This document shows, piece after piece, positions 20,140-22,225 of a DNA stretch of 22,225 nucleotides. The notes beneath the pieces are model-generated. The model had not been told where the DNA came from. It ran no database searches and worked only from the letters and a program-made list of their open reading frames with translations. The stretch spans positions 1 to 22,225 of the IMG/VR virus record IMGVR_UViG_3300022752_000433. One strand, 5' to 3'. Each line of letters starts with the position of its first letter. Position 1 is the first letter of the stretch. The stretch comes from a virus. Made by a program: the position numbers and the translations under genes.

Positions 20140-20304
20140 ATGATCACCATTCGCACTTATCAAGATGATAATTTTCATGCTGGGGCTACGATAACTAGCT
20201 ATCAGTTTGATGATTATGATTATTACGAAGAAGATGAAAATGAAGAAGAAGATGAATTTTTCGATCCTTCGTCTTCTGCCTTGTCTGCTGCTGAGAGGAA
20301 TTGA
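20140..20304 (+). CDS. Small acidic protein, paralogue of the next gene
   Basis: A 54-residue protein, MITIRTYQDDNFHAGATITS, then YQFDDYDYYEEDENEEEDEF and FDPSSSALSAAERN. The middle is almost only Asp, Glu and Tyr. Its first ten residues match those of the next gene (MITIHTYQDN), so the two arose by duplication. The ATG has ACCATG context; the stop overlaps the next start (TGATG at 20302-20306). Acidic phage proteins often bind host DNA-binding proteins, but nothing specific is shown here. Confidence 0.55.
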   Translation: MITIRTYQDDNFHAGATITSYQFDDYDYYEEDENEEEDEFFDPSSSALSAAERN

Positions 20305-20507
20305 TGATTACTATTCACACCTACCAAGACAACGGCCCCTATTTTTCAGCAATGATTCTCATTGACTATTTCTCAAAAGCCTGTTGCCAGGGCACAGAAT
20401 TGCTAGAGGGCTGGTATTGGTATGAGGATGATGGAGAGGAAGTGGGAGGGCCGTATGAAGATGAAGAAGCCGCCATCGAGGCGGCTCAGGAACGCAAGGG
20501 CTGGTGA
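20304..20507 (+). CDS. Small acidic protein, paralogue of the previous gene
   Basis: A 67-residue protein, MITIHTYQDNGPYFSAMILI, then DYFSKACCQGTELLEGWYWY and a strongly acidic part EDDGEEVGGPYEDEEAAIEA ending in a basic AQERKGW. It begins in the TGATG overlap, with GAGAGGAA upstream acting as a Shine-Dalgarno-like site, one of the few in the window. The last base of the stop is the first base of the 21-bp iterons. Function unknown. Confidence 0.6.
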   Translation: MITIHTYQDNGPYFSAMILIDYFSKACCQGTELLEGWYWYEDDGEEVGGPYEDEEAAIEAAQERKGW

Positions 20508-20569
20508 GACCCGGCTGCGAATGTATAAGATCCGGCTAGGGTTGTATAAGACCCGGCTAGGTTTGTATA
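20507..20569 (+). repeat. Three 21-bp direct repeats (iteron-like)
   Basis: Units 20507-20527, 20528-20548 and 20549-20569 share AGAYCCGGCT at the left and TGTATA at the right, with differences only in the middle and one C/T change. A 21-bp period equals two helical turns, so proteins bound to each unit would lie on one face, as for iterons. They abut the CTTAAC array directly. An initiator-binding site is the leading reading, by analogy only. Confidence 0.75.
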
Positions 20570-20746
20570 AAGGCCCTTAACTTTTTCTTAACTTGTTCTT
20601 AACCTAATCTTAACTTGTTCTTAACCTTTTCTTAACCTATCCTTAACCTATCCTTAACCTGTTCTTAATCCAATCTTAACCTAACCTTAACCTGTTCTTA
20701 ACCTAACTTTAACCTGTTTTTAACTTTCTTAACCTTCCCTTAATCT

Positions 20747-20760
20747 AGTACAAGTGTACT
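20747..20760. promoter_or_regulatory. Cyanobacterial LexA-type box 1
   Basis: AGTACAAGTGTACT matches RGTACNNNDGTWCB at every position and extends to a 16-bp palindrome (TAGTACA-AG-TGTACTA). It interrupts the CTTAAC array between the units at 20739 and 20764. Confidence 0.65.
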
Positions 20761-20842
20761 ATCCTTAACCTTTTCTTAACCTTCTCTTAACCTATCCTTA
20801 ACTTAACCTTTCCTTAACCTTTCCTTAAACTGTTCTTAACCT

Positions 20843-20856
20843 GGTACAAATGTACT
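20843..20856. promoter_or_regulatory. Cyanobacterial LexA-type box 2
   Basis: GGTACAAATGTACT also fits RGTACNNNDGTWCB at every position. It lies 96 bp from box 1, centre to centre, and again sits in a 25-bp interval (units at 20835 and 20860). Confidence 0.65.
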
Positions 20857-21000
20857 ACTCTTAACCTATGTTTAACCTGCCCTTAACTTAATCTATCCTT
20901 AACCTACTCTTAATCTAATCATAATTTAATCCATCCTTAACTTAAGCTTAACTAGTTCTTAACTTAACCTGCTCTTAACCTTTCCTTAACTTAAAGCTAT

Positions 21001-21186
21001 TAATTGCCCAGGAGGTCCTCCTGAGCTTGCGCCTACTTTATGGCGCCTATATTGTCAAGGCAAAGCGATTGATCGGTGGCCACTTCCCAAACCGTCCTAA
21101 TATGTTGGTACGTTGCGCGATTGTTTGGCATCCTTTACTAGTCAGCTTGAGCGATCGGCTGATCAATCCTTGTTTTCTTCAAACCA
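21001..21186 (+). other. Gene-free leader of the Gp88-like gene
   Basis: No reading frame is supported here. Inverted repeats are present: CAGGAGG-T-CCTCCTG at 21009-21023; GCGCC/GGCGC at 21029-21033 and 21042-21046; and GATTGATC (21067-21074) facing GATCAATC (21161-21168). The last pair flanks a GCGATCGG sequence similar to the cyanobacterial HIP1 octamer. The promoter of the 21187 gene should lie here, but no clear -35/-10 pair stands out. Confidence 0.45.
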
Positions 21187-22068
21187 ATGCTTGCCATTAA
21201 TTCCCGCGCTACGCTCCCCACTGATCTAGGCTCATTCGCTAAAAAGTTTAAGATTGACCCGCGCTCCCTATTGTCAACTAATCCCAAAGTTGAAAAGTCG
21301 GCAATTCAAACTTACATCTTACACCTAGCACCAGCTAACACTTCCGGGGTAAATGTTTGCCCTGGTGCTGGCAATTGTGCTAAAATTTGCTTACACTTTG
21401 CAGGTAATCCCGTCTATATGAATGCCAAACAAGCAGCCAGAATTCGCCGGACCTTAGCCTATGCCAGCGATCCTCAGCAATTTATGCGCTTAATTATCTG
21501 TGCAATATTAGGCAAAGTTAATAAACACCGCCCCGGTGAATCGTTAGCTTTTAGACTTAATGGAACTAGTGATATAGCCTTCGAAACTATAGACTTTGAT
21601 ATATTGCCTGATTTCGCGAGATTTTGTCGGATTAAATTCGGCGCTATATTGCCACTAGGTAAGCGTAATATCTTTGAAATATTTAATTATTTAATGGCTA
21701 ACGATCCAAGCTTAAAAGTGCAGTTTTACGATTACACCAAAATTAGACGTAATTGGGCAGAATGTAAGCGCTTAGGCTATCACTTAACATTTAGTTTTGA
21801 TGGTTACAGTAACCGTGCCAACTTCAAATTAGCTGCCAGCGCTATTTCTAACGGGGTAAATATTGCCGCAGCGTTTAACATTAAAAAGAGTGAAACTTTG
21901 CCTAAATTCGCTTATTTGGGCACTCGTAAGTTATCCGTCATTGATGGCGACCTGACGGATCACAGACCTAGTGACCCTTCAGGCTATCACATCATAGGAC
22001 TGCGCTTTAAGCTTCCCCATGGCGTGAAATATACTGAAGCCGAAAGGCAAGCGTTCTGTTTAGGTTGA
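21187..22068 (+). CDS. Gp88-family phage/plasmid protein
   Basis: A 293-residue protein with the Gp88 pattern: HLAPANTSGVNVCPGAGNCA followed by KICLHFAGNPVY (46-77; Cys58, Cys64, Cys68), RIRRTLAYASDPQQFM (86-101) and FRLNGTSDIAFE (about 122-133). The later part, VQFYDYTKIRRNW and YHLTFSFDGYSN, also fits. The family is found in phages and plasmids and has no proven function; the spaced Cys could bind metal. The ATG is CCAATG, behind the array and LexA-like boxes, so SOS control is possible. A hairpin terminator follows 12 bases after the stop. Confidence 0.72.
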   Translation: MLAINSRATLPTDLGSFAKKFKIDPRSLLSTNPKVEKSAIQTYILHLAPANTSGVNVCPGAGNCAKICLHFAGNPVYMNAKQAARIRRTLAYASDPQQFMRLIICAILGKVNKHRPGESLAFRLNGTSDIAFETIDFDILPDFARFCRIKFGAILPLGKRNIFEIFNYLMANDPSLKVQFYDYTKIRRNWAECKRLGYHLTFSFDGYSNRANFKLAASAISNGVNIAAAFNIKKSETLPKFAYLGTRKLSVIDGDLTDHRPSDPSGYHIIGLRFKLPHGVKYTEAERQAFCLG

Positions 22069-22079
22069 GGCCGCTTGCA

Positions 22080-22107
22080 GCCCCCATCGCTTAGATACGA
22101 TGGGGGC
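22080..22107 (+). terminator. Hairpin terminator after the Gp88-like gene
   Basis: A perfect 10-bp stem (GCCCCCATCG/CGATGGGGGC) with an 8-nt loop, followed by CTTAATT. The T-run is poor, but stem strength and placement support termination. Confidence 0.7.
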
Positions 22108-22112
22108 CTTAA

Positions 22113-22121
22113 TTATCCACA
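22113..22121 (+). promoter_or_regulatory. Perfect DnaA box
   Basis: TTATCCACA matches the consensus DnaA box at all nine positions. It stands just after the terminator and before a 100-base AT-rich stretch, a setting suited to origin opening. Only one perfect copy was noticed, so an origin is not proven. Confidence 0.5.
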
Positions 22122-22182
22122 GGGAAAATCCATTAATTAACACTAACTAAAACGCCACTAAATATCATAAACTAATCTTAAC

Positions 22183-22212
22183 ATTAGCATTACTTATATT
22201 AGCACTACTTAT
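22183..22212 (+). repeat. Tandem 15-bp repeat
   Basis: ATTAGCATTACTTAT (22183-22197) is followed directly by ATTAGCACTACTTAT (22198-22212), 14 of 15 identical. The region 22122-22225 is AT-rich with no gene, and runs to the window edge. Confidence 0.6.
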
Positions 22213-22225
22213 CATAGGGAGCAGT

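Larger units (their letters stand above)
20576..20990 (+). repeat. Array of 34 CTTAAC units on an 11-bp period
   Basis: I count 34 hexamers (CTTAAC or one-base or two-base variants such as CTTAAT, TTTAAC, CATAAT), first at 20576 and last at 20985. Of 33 intervals, 26 are exactly 11 bp, four are 16 bp (an extra TTAAY inserted), two are 25 bp (each holding a LexA-like box) and one is 9 bp. The five bases between hexamers are pyrimidine-rich (mostly CTATC, CTTTT, CTGTT), so the plus strand has almost no G. It does not encode a protein. A replication, partition or regulatory array bound by one protein per helical turn is the inference. Confidence 0.85.

Noticed and set aside
20746-20761. NtcA site in the GTAC palindromes
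   Set aside because: NtcA needs GTA-N8-TAC; these sites have six bases between GTA and TAC and fit the LexA pattern at every position.
20576-20990. CRISPR array
   Set aside because: The repeat period is 11 bp with no spacers of CRISPR length and no cas genes; the Cas4-like nuclease is part of the recombination pair.

Overview
The window reads as part of a temperate-type phage (or prophage) of a cyanobacterium, most likely a picocyanobacterium of the Synechococcus/Cyanobium kind. Phage character comes from a tyrosine-recombinase tail at the left edge, virion-type proteins, a lysis cassette, a single-strand annealing protein with an exonuclease, a primase-helicase, ThyX, a dCTP-deaminase homologue and a possible small terminase. 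The cyanobacterial host is inferred from two sites matching the cyanobacterial LexA box (RGTACNNNDGTWCB), from starts written mostly as YCATG without a Shine-Dalgarno sequence, and from -10-only promoter-like boxes. No capsid, portal or large terminase gene is present, so this is only part of a genome.

Layout. (1) 2-3036, plus strand: integrase C-terminus, then small virion-associated and structural genes. (2) 3099-10839, almost all minus strand and tightly overlapping: read in the direction of transcription it runs ribbon-helix-helix protein, small protein, annealing protein, RecB/Cas4-like nuclease, small proteins, dCTP-deaminase homologue, PD-(D/E)XK nuclease, ThyX, DUF3310, then two small membrane proteins, a glucosaminidase/L,D-transpeptidase endolysin and an unknown gene. 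An HNH nuclease and one coiled-coil gene sit inside this block on the plus strand. (3) 10985-16209, plus: primase-helicase with terminator, an acidic small protein, a structured GC-rich gap (about 13242-13440), then a run of overlapping genes including a terminase-small-subunit-like protein. (4) 16239-19793, plus: a hairpin-rich leader, an exported RlpA-like protein, then a GC-richer row of small genes, several built as separate cassettes (terminator, AT box, GNRA-loop hairpin, ATG). (5) 19790-20507: small, partly paralogous acidic genes. (6) 20507-21186: a 680-base gene-free control region with three 21-bp iterons, an array of 34 CTTAAC units on an 11-bp period and two LexA-like boxes. (7) 21187-22225: a Gp88-family gene, terminator, a perfect DnaA box and AT-rich repeats.

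How it fits together (inference). Integrase plus LexA-box sites point to lysogeny with SOS-linked control. The minus-strand block supplies recombination, nucleotide metabolism and lysis. The primase-helicase and the iteron/array/DnaA-box region could form a replication or partition module. The most unusual signals are the 11-bp CTTAAC array with its embedded LexA boxes, and the five GNRA hairpins placed 14-19 nt before five unrelated start codons.
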